NCBI RefSeq assembly: GCF_047948215.1
Contig: NC_134462.1
Coordinates: 116,308,437 to 116,372,436, forward strand
DNA: 64,000 bases
From: Lycorma delicatula
Taxonomy: Eukaryota > Arthropoda > Insecta > Hemiptera > Fulgoridae
Reading direction: 5' to 3'
This document shows, piece by piece, positions 11,641-24,599 of this stretch; position 1 is the stretch's first letter; every line of letters starts with the position of its first letter. The position numbers and the translations under genes are program-made. The notes beneath the pieces were generated by a model that worked only from the letters and a program-made list of their open reading frames with translations, did no database searches and was not told where the DNA came from.

Positions 11641-13845
11641 AGTTTCAACTAGGCAAAATACATACGTATCGTAATGGCTATTATTTACTGACAAATTTAA
11701 TTTTGATTAAGAGAAATGGACATTGTTACGTATTATAAAGAGACCTTTGTAGTATAATAAATTTAATGTGTGTATTGGACATTAATTACTTTGGGGTGAA
11801 AATGATTATTTTTATATATTTAAATTGAATCACCTTTACTTCGGAAAATATTTCCCTGATCAGGGTTTTTTTTAGTTAATGCTTTTTTTAAAATAAATAA
11901 ATTAAAAACGATTGTAACAATTTAATTATCAGTTGAAAAACATGATAGAAAATTATATGTCAATTTTTAAGAAGCATTACATCAATAATAATAATAACAA
12001 AGACTATATAGGCCATTAATATTAACCTAAACTGTGAACGTAGCTTAGCATGAGAAATCACCTTACATGAAACGTGTTTTTCATTTAAAAAAATTGCAAA
12101 GGAAAGAGTGAAGGATTAATCTTATCGAAGTTTTACATGTTTACTTTCAGTATTATGACCTGCATGTTTTGGTTTACAATTTATTTATTGTATGTTTTGT
12201 TTTAAAAAGTTTTTGAAGGAAACATCCCCTTATAGTAAAATTCCTAAGTTTGTCGTCAAGAGTTAAGATCTCAGAAATGGAATCGGTTCTGTGCTGATTT
12301 TTTGTAGCCGTTAGATATATGGGTATTTCATTTAGGGCAAAGTGGTTTACGGTCATGAGGATAGAGTTTAATGTCGAGTAAAAGTTTTTAATTTGGCTTT
12401 ATTTAGATTATTTTTAATTGTATGAACGAGACGCGAGCATTGTAGCTGTTCTTGAGGGAGATTTTGGGCTGGATATTTTTGTTATTGGGAGTGTATTACG
12501 AGCAAATTCTTGAAGTAAATCGGGCAAAGTTGGCTTGAGCACCAAAATTTTAAATTGAAAAAATTGAATTACCCACAGTACAATTATACAGAAAAGAGTT
12601 AACATATAACGAATAATGTAAACATATTAAGTAAAATGTAATATTACCGGTAAAATTAATTATTACAAGTAATTTTCACCAAAAACAACGTAATATTGAG
12701 TTTTTTAAACATGTAAACGTAAATACAGAAGGAAGAAACAAGTCAAAGTCTTATAATGATTATCTGACAAGTTAGGTAGAAATCATAAAGTAAAGAAGTG
12801 TTGTAGAGTTCTATAGAAATTCAAGGAATATGTATGAAATACAGAAAATCATGCTGAGGAATAGATTGTCCAAAAAAATTTTACTTATAACGATGTTTTC
12901 CAAAATGCATAGTGATAGCCAATAAAATTATTTTTGAACATTGCTTTTTTGTAATGCTGTATCTTCATTTTAAAATGGTTTCTGTCTTCTCATTTTCATT
13001 CTCAATTTTTTTTATTTTACCGCAATTTTTATTTATTTATTTTTTGCTATGTTATTGTAAACGTGCAAATAATAATTATTAAAATGTCTAAAAGTCTGTA
13101 AAGTTACGTAGTAAATTAAATTTAAAAAAATATTTATGAAAAAATAAAATTATGTATTTTACGAAATAAAGTAATTAAAATCTTCTTATTGTTTATAAAG
13201 GGGAAATTAACTTATTAATGATGGCAGTAAACTTGTTTTTTTGTATTTGTTCAAAAATGTATTAAAACTTACCACTTAGATGTTTAGTTTCTAAAGAGAT
13301 AATTGAATGAAGAAGAAGAAGAGTATTAAATAGTCTTTTTAAAGTAAAAGGAATTTTTTTAATAAGTTATTTCCAAACAATTTTTTTTTAATTTATAATT
13401 TTAATTTTTTTTCAATAATCTAATAGATAAAATTAGCACAATTTTTATTACGAGTATCAGTAACTGTTGTTATATTTTAATAAAAGATAATTAGGCTTAT
13501 TACATTTTAAAATCTGAGATGGTGACATTCCTAATGAAATAGAACCCTATTTTTTTATTAATTCAATATTATTATTTTGTTTTTTAAGTCTCACGTATCT
13601 TATCTACTAATATATTAATTAAATTGACCAAAAGGTGGGGAAAATATGAATTTAATGAAACAAAATTTAAAAAAAGAAATACTAGATTATTTTAATTTTT
13701 AAATAGTATAGTACTGCAGATCAATACAATAATTGTCAGGGTTTGTTAATTTCTAATTGAAAGATTATAAAACTTGATAGATGACTGAATTTTGTGTTAA
13801 AATCTTTCAACCGATAATAAATAATAAATTACGATAACTAAGTTT
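11640..13845. other. AT-rich stretch, nothing recognised
   Basis: Over 2 kb of A/T-dominated DNA with homopolymer runs. The longest open frames are about 60 codons, as expected by chance. Confidence 0.55.
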
Positions 13846-13855
13846 AGTATATTTC
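13846..13855 (+). repeat. Left target-site duplication of the R1-like LINE
   Basis: AGTATATTTC here is repeated exactly at 15764-15773, just after the A-rich end of the LINE. Confidence 0.6.
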
Positions 13856-15763
13856 CGTGGCTTATTTTATAGGCCATTAATAAAGAGTTAGAGAGAGGGA
13901 GTTTCCCTGTAACATGAAAACAGGGAAGATTCATTTTGATACCTAAGCCAATTATGACAGGCCAAGCTCCTACCTACAGGCCGATAAGTCCTGTTTACCT
14001 TCAATAGGTAAACTACATGAAAGACTCATTGCGGAAAGAATCTTGATGCAATTGGAGAATCTGGGAGGACTTTCATCTTCACAATATGGATTCATTAAAG
14101 GAAAATCCACAACTGATGCCTTATGTAAAGTGAAGAACCGGAGTAGACAGGTGTAGGGCAGGCACCCGGAGGAACAGGAAGATTCCCTTACTGGTCCTTC
14201 TAGACATATGCAACGCTTATAATAGAATTCAAAGCGGTTATAATGAAGGAGCTAAGAAGAAAGGAATTATAAGTTCTTATTTGGTGGCCGCGATAAATAG
14301 TTTTTACGTGAACGAGAACTGGTAACAGAGACAACACGTGAAGAACTCGGGTTCCAAATGCAAGAGGCACAAGCATCTGTCTTGAGCCCCCGTTCTGGAA
14401 TATTGCATTAAGGATTAATATGATATTAAGGATAGGAGTATGGGAAATGCGTCCATAATTGCATATGCGGATGACCTGGCAGTATTGGTGTCAGGTCATT
14501 CAGAAGAAGAAGTTGAATCTACTACAAATACAGTAGTTAGACGTATAAGCTCCTGGCTTAGAATAAAGGGAGTAGAATTGGCTCCTCAGAAGACACAATT
14601 TGTTGCGGTGGTAGGCCGCAGGAAAATACACCAAATAGGTATAAACGTTGATGAAGTACGTATTGGCATAATGCCTCACATAAAATATTTCAGAGTATAG
14701 ATTGCGCAGTCAGTAATGTTGAACAAACATTTGTAAGAAATTTCGGCGAAGGAGGAACGAGCCATTAATTCAATGGGGAGCCTTATGGGGTCTAAATGGG
14801 GATCGAGGGCTGTAAAGCGCAAGCTTCTGATGACAGCCACTATGGCTATAATTTTATATGCTATACCGATGCGGTGCAATGCATTAGACAAGAAAATGAA
14901 TTTGAAGCGATTGACCTTACTGCAAAGGAGAAGCAAATTAAAGATAACGACAGCGTGTAGAACGGTGTCGGCAGTAGCGACAAGTGGGTTGGCAGTAGTG
15001 TCTCCCATTCATCTTATAGCTCAACACAGGAAACGAACATATGACGGTATGATAAGAGAGGACGCTACAACCCTCCTATGGCAAGAGTGGCAGGTGCTTG
15101 GCACGAGTCACACATTGGAAGACGGACACGAAGATAATGATATCGCGATTAGAGCCGTGGCTGGGGAGAGGTCATGCTGATACGATTTATTATGTTGCAC
15201 AGCTTCTCTCCGGCCATGAAGAATTTGGTAAATATTTACACCGATCTGGGAAGCACTGGGAAGCAACAGATGCCCAACTTTATATATTGTAGCCTAGATT
15301 CACCTTGCCATACATTTTATGAATGTGACAAACGGATCGGATGTAAAGAGAGAGCAGGCTCTGGATAGATAACGCCCGAAAACAGTGTATGCTATATGAA
15401 TGGGTGATAGAATGGAATACTATAGACGGTTTGGCCTCGGAAATTCTTCAGAGCAGAGAAATAGAGTTTCGTAACTGGAGCAGGTATAAAAAAAAAGGAA
15501 GAGAAGGACGAAGACCCGGCTACTAGGGGGGATGATCCGGGAAGAGCATAGCCGGACTTTGTTTCCCTCCCTGGTGGCTTGAGGCAGGCAAGAGACAAGA
15601 CCGAGTCTCGGTTACTGTGTTGGAGCCCGGGGACGGCTTAGCCGGGCCCGGTCACCCCGTTTCAGCGATTTGAGGCAGAAGAATGAGGTGAATAAAAGAT
15701 CCGCCACTCTGGGTTGAGTATTGCTTGAATCCCGAATCGACCCAGGTAAGCAGGAGAAAAAAA
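13856..15763 (+). mobile_element. R1-like non-LTR retrotransposon, 5'-truncated and decayed
   Basis: This is the 3' two-thirds of an ORF2-type LINE: partial reverse transcriptase, C-terminal region, a GC-rich 3' UTR (about 15500-15740) and a short A run at 15757-15764. It is flanked by a 10 bp candidate target-site duplication (13846-13855 and 15764-15773). Typical R1 elements sit in 28S rDNA. This one is dispersed, as in R1-clade families without rDNA specificity. In-frame stops and frameshifts make it inactive. Confidence 0.82.
13872..15370 (+). pseudogene. Reverse transcriptase ORF2 fragment of the R1-like LINE
   Basis: The reading begins in the RT fingers: ELERGSFPVT, then a TGA where a tryptophan is expected, then GRFILIPKP and TYRPIS. 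A frameshift near 14010 leads to the block ending SSQYGFIKGKSTTDA. The palm motif YADD (14464-14475) sits in the open stretch 14440-14700 (IIAYADDLAVLVSG). A frameshift follows near 14700, then the thumb-like region 14773-15180 (MTATMAIILYAIP). The C-terminal cysteine/histidine motif (DSPCHTFYEC) lies near 15297-15330. The polymerase would copy its own RNA into DNA at a nicked target. The catalytic Asp pair survives, but the frame is broken at least four times. The endonuclease part is missing through 5' truncation. Confidence 0.82.
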
Positions 15764-15773
15764 AGTATATTTC

Positions 15774-16795
15774 GTAACAGAAGGATGTTAAGGGGTATAG
15801 ACTATATGAGCACAACGAGAATTGATAAAATAAGTCATAATTAAACTGCCCTAAAATAATATGAAATGTAATCATTATCGCAAAACATAAAGGAATGAAG
15901 AAATGAAGAAATGTACTAAAACAAATAGAGAAAAATAAAATATAAAGTAATACTGACAGAAATTATTACTTTTGTAAACATAAACAAAATTTATCACTAA
16001 AATATTCTATATCAACTTTTAAAATATAGTTTAGAATTTTATTCTTCTGACTGCATCTGACCTGACTTTTCTTTATTTTGCCACTTACTATGACAGTATT
16101 GTTAACTATACAAAGAAAATATCGTATATCGAAAATATATCAGCTTAAAATATTTTTATATAAATGTGTTGTTTTAACTACAAAAAAGCAGTTGTTTCAA
16201 GTAAAAAAATGTTGACTGAAGTAATCAACATTTGTTCATAAAAATATATTTGAAAATTTTTTAATAAAATTGGATAATATTAACAAAACAAGGTTTGTAA
16301 AATTAAAGTACTGACTACAAAATGAAAAAAATAAAGTTTCAAACCACGAAAACCAAATTAATTTTTTTTTTTTGGAAAATTTTAGAAACTTAAAGAAGAA
16401 TTATTAAATCAAATTCTTCGGTTGATCAAATTATATACTCTGTTGTAGAATATTATCTGGAAATTACTACCTTCATTCTAATTGGTATAATATGATTTTC
16501 TCGTTTAGGCTACATTAACGAGAGAAAAATTATTCGAAATCTATTTCACGATACTCCACTCTAAGACTAAATTAAAAAAAAAAAAATTATATTTAAATTA
16601 AGATTTATAAAATAATGAAATTTAAAAGGGTTTCGTCGATTGAATTTGTTTATGAAATAATTCAGAAAAAGGGATAAAAAAACAATGTAACGTAAAATAT
16701 ATTTACGACACTTAATGTATTTTGAAAAGTAACTAAACTTTTCAGATACTTTGTCAGAAGCTTTTAAAAATGGCAGTTAGTTACAGTGAGAGAAT
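15774..16795. other. AT-rich stretch, nothing recognised
   Basis: Simple AT-rich DNA with poly-A runs (for example 16572-16585) and no shared repeat. Confidence 0.5.
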
Positions 16796-16800
16796 TTAGA

Positions 16801-16809
16801 AGTGTGTGT

Positions 16810-16886
<77 letters not shown>

Positions 16887-16897
16887 TGTGTGTGTGT

Positions 16898-16977
<80 letters not shown>

Positions 16978-16990
16978 GTGTGCGTGTATG
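16801..16990. repeat. (GT)n microsatellite, ~190 bp
   Basis: Almost uninterrupted GT dinucleotides with a few point changes (GTAT, GCGT). All the long Cys-Val or Thr-His frames that cross it are artefacts of the repeat. Confidence 0.98.
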
Positions 16991-16994
16991 AAGG

Positions 16995-18430
16995 ATAAAG
17001 TAAGTAGAGTGAGATAAAGATAGAGAAATTGCGGTAAAGTATTGCCGAAATAAATCAGACCATTCCAAACCGTATTTAATTAAAAACTTGTGCCGAACCA
17101 GATGGTGAACCCGTACCGTGCTTACAGTTAGTAAAACGTCCGACCGTCCTGTCCAAGTTTTTTCACTTGTAAGAAATGAAACGAGTCTCATAGCCGGAAA
17201 AGAGTATTAGAAAAACATTTGAAGTAGTGAAGCTTAGATACCCCCAGAAAGGGATTGTATCAAGTAGACCTACATAAAACAAGCAGGGATATTCATCCGA
17301 GGATATTTAGGCGACTACTTCTTAACAAGATTTTAATTCAATTACTGCAGAGGAAAAGCGAGTTAAGTCAATTTAACTCTAAAAATAAAAACAAGTTGTT
17401 AAAGCTTTCCTATTAAAAACTTGTAAACTTACTCCGACTCCTTAAAGCGAGAGTTGTAGACTTTATAAGTTTTCATTCTATTTTTCGGTTTTTTAAAAAA
17501 AAATTAATTTAATGCGATCATCTATACCGTACGCTAATACGAACTAATCGATAAAAATAGAAAAATTAAAGCGTATGAAATCTTTAAATAACGTTTAAAT
17601 AAGTTACTCGATATACTAACCGCAAAGTTGAATTCTAAAATGAAAACAATCTACGTTTAGGTCAATGCATTTTAGAAAGCTGGAATACACAGAATTACTG
17701 TGATAGGAAATGATTCGTTAAAAAAATTATCGACATTAATAAACGTATTATTTTTATTGTCATATACATTACGAACATCGAATTACGTTGTTCTATCATT
17801 AAGATAACTTTGAAGTATCAACCAGGAACGATTTATAAACCAAAAAGGAAATTATATATTTAATTTCACGATACGTGAAATATTCCTATAAAATTATCAT
17901 ATACCACGACCAAATTTTTTTTTATTTATTTATCCAAAGTTTATCCCTTATAATAAATACAGGTTCATACATTAACAGAAATATACATTCACTCCCTATT
18001 ATACCTTTTTATTTTCTGATGGACTGTTGTGACAGATTAGTTACAACTGTCGCATTACGAAATCTTTTGTACGAAATGACGTTACATTATTTGAACTCTG
18101 CTAGTTAGATTTAAATCTCCCTTATGAATAGGCTACGTAGAATAAATCTAAGAATTTCTCTTTGTAACATTATATACGAGCGGAACCAAGGAAATCTAAA
18201 ATCTAAAATATTTTTTCCAAGTCTATATAATAACGTTTGAATTACGTAGGGTCTACATCACAATGAAGGCCATTCTGAAACAAATAATCAGTATAATACA
18301 GTTGTTCAAGCGATTAAAAGCCTACTCTTTTTAACCACCGACCGATCAGAAGCGGGTATCGTTAAATGTATCAGCTGTATTTTTACTTTGATTTTAATCC
18401 GATTTAGTAGTTAGCAAGCAATTAAATTTA
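16995..18430. other. AT-rich stretch, nothing recognised
   Basis: A somewhat GC-richer portion (17040-17290) has no recognisable product. The longest open frame is 77 codons at 17875-18108 and looks like chance. Confidence 0.5.
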
Positions 18431-18432
18431 AC

Positions 18433-18572
18433 CTGCCTCCATGGTGCTAACGGTAGCGTCTCGGCCATTCATCCAGGAGTCCCCGGGTTCGAATCCCGGT
18501 TAGCTATGGCATTTTTTCACACGCCGACTCAATTACCTAACGGTGGTCTTTGAAGTTTAAAAACAGTTTTTC
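18433..18572 (+). mobile_element. SINE family B, copy 1
   Basis: The tRNA-like head has an A-box-like ATGGTGCTAACGG and a perfect B box GGTTCGAATCC at 18486-18496. It is followed by the family's GGCATTTTTTCACACG segment and the tail ACCTAACGGTGGTC. The middle is shortened relative to copy 2. It is a tRNA-derived short retroposon, not a functional tRNA: no acceptor stem pairs across the head. Confidence 0.85.
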
Positions 18573-18574
18573 TA

Positions 18575-19685
18575 CAATAAACTGTTAATTTTTTTATTAA
18601 TTATATCGTATTCTGAGGAAGAAATGTCTTTTAGCATCTATCAGTACTATAAAAAAGGTAGAACTTATATAATAACATAATTCTACAGAATGTATTGATT
18701 AATGCATTTTTTGAAAAATTTAAAAAAAAATCCGTAAACAATGTATTCTATCGTTGAATTAGTTCAATAACCCCAATATTTTTCAACAGTAAAAAAATAC
18801 ATTATGTACCTATATATAGCGGCCATTAATGTACTTTTGTGAAGTATTCGACATCGTGAAAAACATCAAACATCGTGTCGAACTAAGTTTACGAACTTAC
18901 TTCGCATTCGTGCATTAATGGCTATCATTATAGGCTTATTGCATAATGAACTATATTTTTATCAAATGAAATCTTATATAAACTCAAACTTTATATTTGT
19001 TTTGACATACGCTAAACATTTATTTCAATAATAAGCTTAATTATGATTTTAAATTTCAGATATTAAAATATACCTGAAATTTAAGAGAAATTTTCTGAGG
19101 ATGCAAAAGATACGAATTTCTCAACTTAATGGTTAATAAAACTCTTTTAAGTTAATCACTGCACTAAACTGATTTATGATGAAATAACCAGTTAATCTTA
19201 GAATAACTGGTTGTTTTAGACCAAAATAACAAGAAAATGAGTTAAGATAGAGTTGTGTTTGTTATTTCGTTATTTTTATAAAAAAAAAAAAGAAGTAAAG
19301 TCAGAAAACAGAAGAACATGGCACGTCTGGAGTATATAAATATTCATAACCGTTAGTAGTAAAGTAGTATTAATAAAAATAAATTTATATAAAAAACAAA
19401 AAATAAAAATATGTTGTGAGACATGTATTTTTTTATGAAGTAAGAATTTTAAAAAATCTACACTTCAACCCCTAAAAAAAAAGACAGGTTCACTAATTTA
19501 CAAAACGAAGGTGGCTATGAAAACTGGTAAACAACCAGACAGTTACTTGGAGGATGTTATTTGTGTGAAGTAAGATATTTATAACACAATTAAATTTTTT
19601 TTTTTTTTATTATATTCTTTCATATGAGTAAAAAACAAAACGATTTACAATTTATTTTATTTTTTCAATTATCCAATACATTAAA
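18575..19685. other. AT-rich stretch, nothing recognised
   Basis: Poly-A/T runs and short frames only. Confidence 0.5.
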
Positions 19686-19689
19686 AAAT

Positions 19690-20400
19690 CTGGAATACAT
19701 AATAATTATGTTTTCATCATCATTCACTAAACATATTCGTCAACAACTGGTAATGTCGTATTAAATGTCCTATCAATTTCGCTCTTCTTCTTCCTATAAT
19801 ATTTAGCAAGGATCTCTTCTCACTCACTTCTGCTAACACGTAATCATTTCTTTTCCTGTCCACCCAGCTTGTTCTTGTTATTCTCCTCCAAATCCACACT
19901 TCCATTGCTTCCAGTCTTCTTCTGTCTGCTCTCCCAAGCGCCCATGTTTCACACCCATAAGTTAGAACATTCCACTGGGTTCATCTAGTAGTTAACGCGT
20001 CTTCCAAAATCAGCTGATTTGGAAGTCGAGAGTTACAGCGTACAAGTCCTAGTAAAGCCAGTTATTTTAACACGGATTTTAATACTAGATCGTGGATACC
20101 GGTGTTCTTTGGTGGTTGGGTTTCAATTAACCACACATCTCAGGAATGGTCGAACTGAGAATGTACAAGACTACACTTCATTTACACTCATACATGTCAT
20201 CCTCATTCATCCTCTGAAGAATTATCTAAACGGTAGTTACCGGAGGCTAAACAGGAAAAAGAAAGAAGTTAGAACATTCCAGACATAAGTTTTAGCGAAC
20301 CGTATCCTATTTGCGTACTTATATGATTATCAGTCAGTATATTCTTTTTATCTTGGAAAGCTCATTTCGCCAGCGTTATTCTTCTGTTTACTTCTATGGC
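19690..20400 (-). pseudogene. RTE-like LINE ORF2 C-terminal fragment, split by a SINE
   Basis: Minus-strand translation runs from near 20400 (CAIEVNRRITLAK), through VLTYGCETWALGRAD (ending near 19920), into an open frame at 19905-19720. That frame has MEVWIWRRITRTSWVDRKRN and later RRRAKLIGHLIRH. These are hallmarks of the region after the RT domain in RTE/CR1-like ORF2 proteins. Removing the SINE at 19975-20265 and one copy of the duplication restores the order of the flanks across the insertion point. The element is 5'-truncated, carries stops upstream and is dead. Confidence 0.85.
19975..20265 (+). mobile_element. SINE family A, copy 1, inserted into the RTE LINE
   Basis: The tRNA-like head contains the AATCAGCTGATTTGG core and a B-box-like region. 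Next come the family body (CTTTGGTGGTTGGGTTTCAA) and the tail CCTCTGAAGAATTATCTAAA ... CCGGAGGCTAAACAGG, then an A-rich end. It is flanked by a perfect 16 bp duplication AAGTTAGAACATTCCA at 19959-19974 and 20266-20281. Only a few differences separate it from copy 2, so it is a relatively recent insertion. Confidence 0.93.
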
Positions 20401-22780
20401 ACATTTATTATCGCGCAATTATGTTTTATGAAACGTAATAAATAAATAATGATTTTGAAAATGTTTTTAAAAACTTAAGTGAATTTTACAACACATAGTT
20501 TTCCTTAGTATTAAAAACTTAAATTTAGTCTCGTGTTTTAATATCGAGTTTCATATTTATAAATATCCAAAAAAAATGTTAGGGATTGAGGTCCTCCACC
20601 TTATCTTATTTAATCTCACCCCCCCCCCCACCATAATGTTGTAGTTCAACCATTTCCGTTTTAATTTTATTTAACTTAAATTAGTTAACTTCTTTTAATT
20701 TATAAATACCTCTTTATGTTATTGTTTTAACAGTCAAAATTTATTTGCGTTCTTATTTGAGTTTGGTGTATTTTTCATCCTTAGGAAAATTCTTTTTTTA
20801 CTTGGGCTTGTGTAAGTAATTTTCTTAATTAGTATCTAATAGTCTCACCTAAGTAGCGTCCCTGGTTTTATTTATTTTTCCACATTTAAGACCTTTTTCT
20901 CTTTTCTTGTCAGGTGTTTATCTTCACTGATAAAATAGGCTTGTTTATTTACTAGTAAGGCGTGTTAGATTTAATCTCTAGTATAAGTTTTATTACTGGG
21001 GCAAAATTTATAAGATGTACACTTATTGAGTATCTCAATGTACTTAAATATACTTAAAATTTGGACTGTTACTTTTCTACAATAATTAAATATTATTAAA
21101 AAAAACAATTAATTTTTGTATACTGTTGCTATTTAATTCTTATACAACAAGCAGCAATATTTTATATACTTATGCGTACTTTATTTAAATACAGTTATTC
21201 ACCTTGAGGAATGGCAGCACATTGTCCATTTCCATTCTCCTCTATTTCCAGCTAAGCTATTTTTATTCCACATAACTCATACTACTTTCTAATCAGCTAC
21301 AATCTTTTACGGACTCTCTTCTTTGGATTTTTTAATCATCTTTCCGGCATAATTTTAAACAATTTTTATCTTAGTCAATTAGGCTTTCTTGTTTTGAGCG
21401 GTTTCAATTAATTTTCTCCTCTCATTCATATACTCGTTACTTTAAAAATTGGAGACGTTATCTCGTCTCCATTTTCTTCTTGTCCATATTTCTAGTACCT
21501 CGAAGCTTTCTTTTACTTTTCTTCTGCGTGCATGTCCACGTTAAACATCTAAAATATTTCATTTCACAAGATCTTCTTTATTTCCAACCCCACCTTATTA
21601 TATTATAGAACCGTATTCGATAGTTTATTAAATGTTTTCTTAATAAAATATAAGATTTAGCAAAGTTTGAGCTTAAAATGCTTTAGAAAATTTCAAATAC
21701 CTGTAAGAAAAATATATATCCTTTAAAAACCAGTTTAGAACCGTTCGATGAACCAAAACGAAAGAAACAAATACTGAGTTACTTCTATGATTTTTCTCTG
21801 AAATGTTGAAAATGTTAAAATTCAATATTTCAAGAAATATATTTTTTAATTGTAATTTATTTAAAATGCAAATGACTTTAGGATGAAATGAAAGATTTAC
21901 TGATTTTATAGCAGTGCAGTATATCTGTATGGATGTGAACGTTCTAAATATATAAAATCAGTAAACTTTTATTATTACATCTAATAAACTATTGACGAAA
22001 AAACAAACTTATCACAAACATCACTATATTTTAACATCATCATTGTTACATTTATAGTACTATCTGGTTAGCAGTAGAATAGAATTCAATAAACACGTTG
22101 AAAGGGTTACGAAAACTAGTCGATGAAAATAAATCTAAAATCAACAGGTTATAGAGACTGTGTTAAAAACATACAGTTCTTTAAAACGTAACCAACAATC
22201 GAATAAAACTTACTGATTCGTCTGATTAAAAATAAAACAAAATTCATGTGTTCAATTGTAAAAAAATATATATATATATTTAAATAATTTTATTGTAAGA
22301 AATAATAATAAAGTAAAATACATTATTAGAATTTGAATGCCAACGCCAAATATAAAATGACATACCTTTTTTAAATAACAAATCAAAGTTGTTTAACGTA
22401 GTATTTGAGTTTAATAAATTATAAAGTCTATTGCAAATAAAAGTCGAACTCACAAAATTTTAAATGGGATGAAGAAAGTTAAAATATTTTTATGATGTGG
22501 AAATTACATTTTTAGTATAGGGAGTTAAAATTTTTTTTTGTTGGCATGATGGCATAAACATGTTGACAAAATGCAGTTTAATATTATTTATCAAACTCAA
22601 TACCACTGCAACACCATTCTGTAAATTATAGAATAATATACTTAAAGAAATTTAATAAGTAACATCATTCGACGTTTTAGCTCTCTATCGATGGTTTCTT
22701 CCACTATTAACTAATAATTAACACGAGTACACAAATATGTGTTAAACATTTAAAATATTCCACCAGGTACGCGAAGAATG
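20400..22780. other. AT-rich stretch; weak RTE-like trace at 21190-21500 (minus)
   Basis: A C run lies near 20621-20630. On the minus strand around 21350-21450 the fragment AQNKKA then KMIKKSKEESVKD faintly recalls the basic linker upstream of RTE reverse transcriptase. That would put it in the same orientation as, and upstream of, the fragment at 19690-20400. The trace is weak. The rest is featureless. Confidence 0.3.
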
Positions 22781-22797
22781 GACAGTCAAATAGCATA

Positions 22798-23092
22798 CCC
22801 ACCGGGTTGGTCTAGTGGTTAACGCGTCTTCCCAAATCAGCTGATTTGGAAGTCGAGAGTTACAGCGTTCAAGTCCTAGTAAAGCCAGTTATTTTTACAC
22901 GGATTTTAATACTAGATCGTGGATACCGGTGTTCTTTGGTGGTTGGGTTTCAATTAACCACACATCTCAGGAACGGTCGAACTGAGAATGTACAAGACTA
23001 CACTTCATTTACACTCATACATATCATCCTCATTCATCCTCTGAAGAATTATCTAAACGGTAGTTACCGGAGGCTAAACAGGAAAGAAAGAA
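22798..23092 (+). mobile_element. SINE family A, copy 2 (best preserved)
   Basis: The A box TGGTCTAGTGG is at 22808-22818 and the B box GTTCAAGTCC at 22867-22876. Between them is a perfect 18 bp palindrome CCAAATCAGCTGATTTGG (22832-22849). The body and tail match copy 1 almost base for base. It is flanked by a 14 bp duplication AGTCAAATAGCATA at 22784-22797 and 23093-23106. Transcription would be by RNA polymerase III from the internal promoter, with mobilisation by a LINE in trans. It may still have been mobile recently. Confidence 0.95.
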
Positions 23093-23106
23093 AGTCAAAT
23101 AGCATA

Positions 23107-24590
23107 ATTGAAGTATTATTCTCATATTCAAGTGGAATATTTATCCATATAAATTAATAAAGATACAGTTTTTTTCTCGTATCGATGTACTTAAATATCA
23201 GGAACGCCACAGCGATCTAATTCATTCTTTCAATTTTGTAAGTACTTGAAATTTGAGAAGGGGGATATAGAACGTAAATTTATTCCAGAAAAAATGGCTT
23301 TTTTAATATTAATATCATTCTTTAGGGATAGTAATATCTTAAATAGCCGAATCAAATAACTTCTACGATAGATGTTATGCATTTACTGATAAAATTTAGC
23401 AAATACAACGAATTTTTTTATTTTATTTTTTTTTATATTAACATCAGGTTAACTCTTTTCGACAAATCTTCTTTTTTTTTCAAAAATTGTTCAAGTAAAT
23501 TCTGCCATTAATTTTTCATAACTCATGCCCCTTAATTTAAAATCAAACATTTTGTTTTAAAGACGTAATTTTTAATGAGGAAAATTCTCTTTAAAGTATT
23601 CTTTTAAAAATTATAAAAAAAATTTAAACGAAAACATTTTTGTGTACAGGGCAGAGTAGTGATATGGTCGGAGTGAATGTATTTCAGTATACGATTTTTG
23701 GGTAAAAGAATTAAAACAATAAAAATCATACGAAAATTTTCTTAGGATTTTGACTTAGGTGTTTCCTGATAGTAGATTCTTTCGTGTGAAGAAGTACCGG
23801 AAAGAAGTAATTACGCACCACATCCGAAGGGTGAGATGTATAATTCAGATTGTGATAGCGTATATTTTTTATTTATAAATTCAATAGGGTCAATAGAATT
23901 AAAATAAATGAACTTCTTTATTGTTAAAAAACCCTGTATTTCTTTTATAATTTGCCATTTTAAATTTCTTAATTTTTTGAAATATATTTTTTTAAAATGA
24001 TTTTACCGTACTCCTGCGCTTGCCTACACAAATTACATAATTTCTTAAAAATGAATTAAACGTTAATTAATTTTTAATGAAAAGTACACTACATTCTCAG
24101 CAAAATATTCTTATATTTTAATGGGTCAGAAACACGTAATGTAGAATAAATGTACATTGCAATACAAAAGAGTGTAAAAAGTGGTTATTTCAATCCAGAC
24201 GATTGAAGTAAAGATCTTTTTAAGAAAACCTTTTGTTTTATTTACATCAATAAGCGATATAAAATTCCAAAAAATTCAATGTATGGATATTTGAATAATA
24301 TATGTTTCTGGTAAGTGAGGAAGCTGATGCGATAACTACATTATAATTAAATTTATAAAAAATGCCTGAACGTGTCATAAAATAAGGGTTTATCATAATA
24401 TTTGCTGTACGTAATGGAGGCGAAGTTTATACAAAACAATCTATTCTTACGAAAATATAATATTTATTATGAATCTCAAATATATAAAATGTTTGTACCA
24501 AATACTTCAAAGAGATTTAATGTAAGTTATAAAACAATAAATAAGAATAAAAATCCACAATGAAATTCCACAGATTTGTATTATGACAAT
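23107..24590. other. AT-rich stretch, nothing recognised
   Basis: No open frame of note and no repeat shared within the window. Confidence 0.5.
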
Positions 24591-24599
24591 AAACATACG

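Noticed and set aside
14676..15008. 110-codon minus-strand frame
   Set aside because: It is the reverse complement of the R1-like reverse transcriptase region and has no independent support.
16786..17191. Long overlapping frames of Cys-Val or Thr-His repeats
   Set aside because: They are translations of the GT dinucleotide repeat in all frames, not genes.
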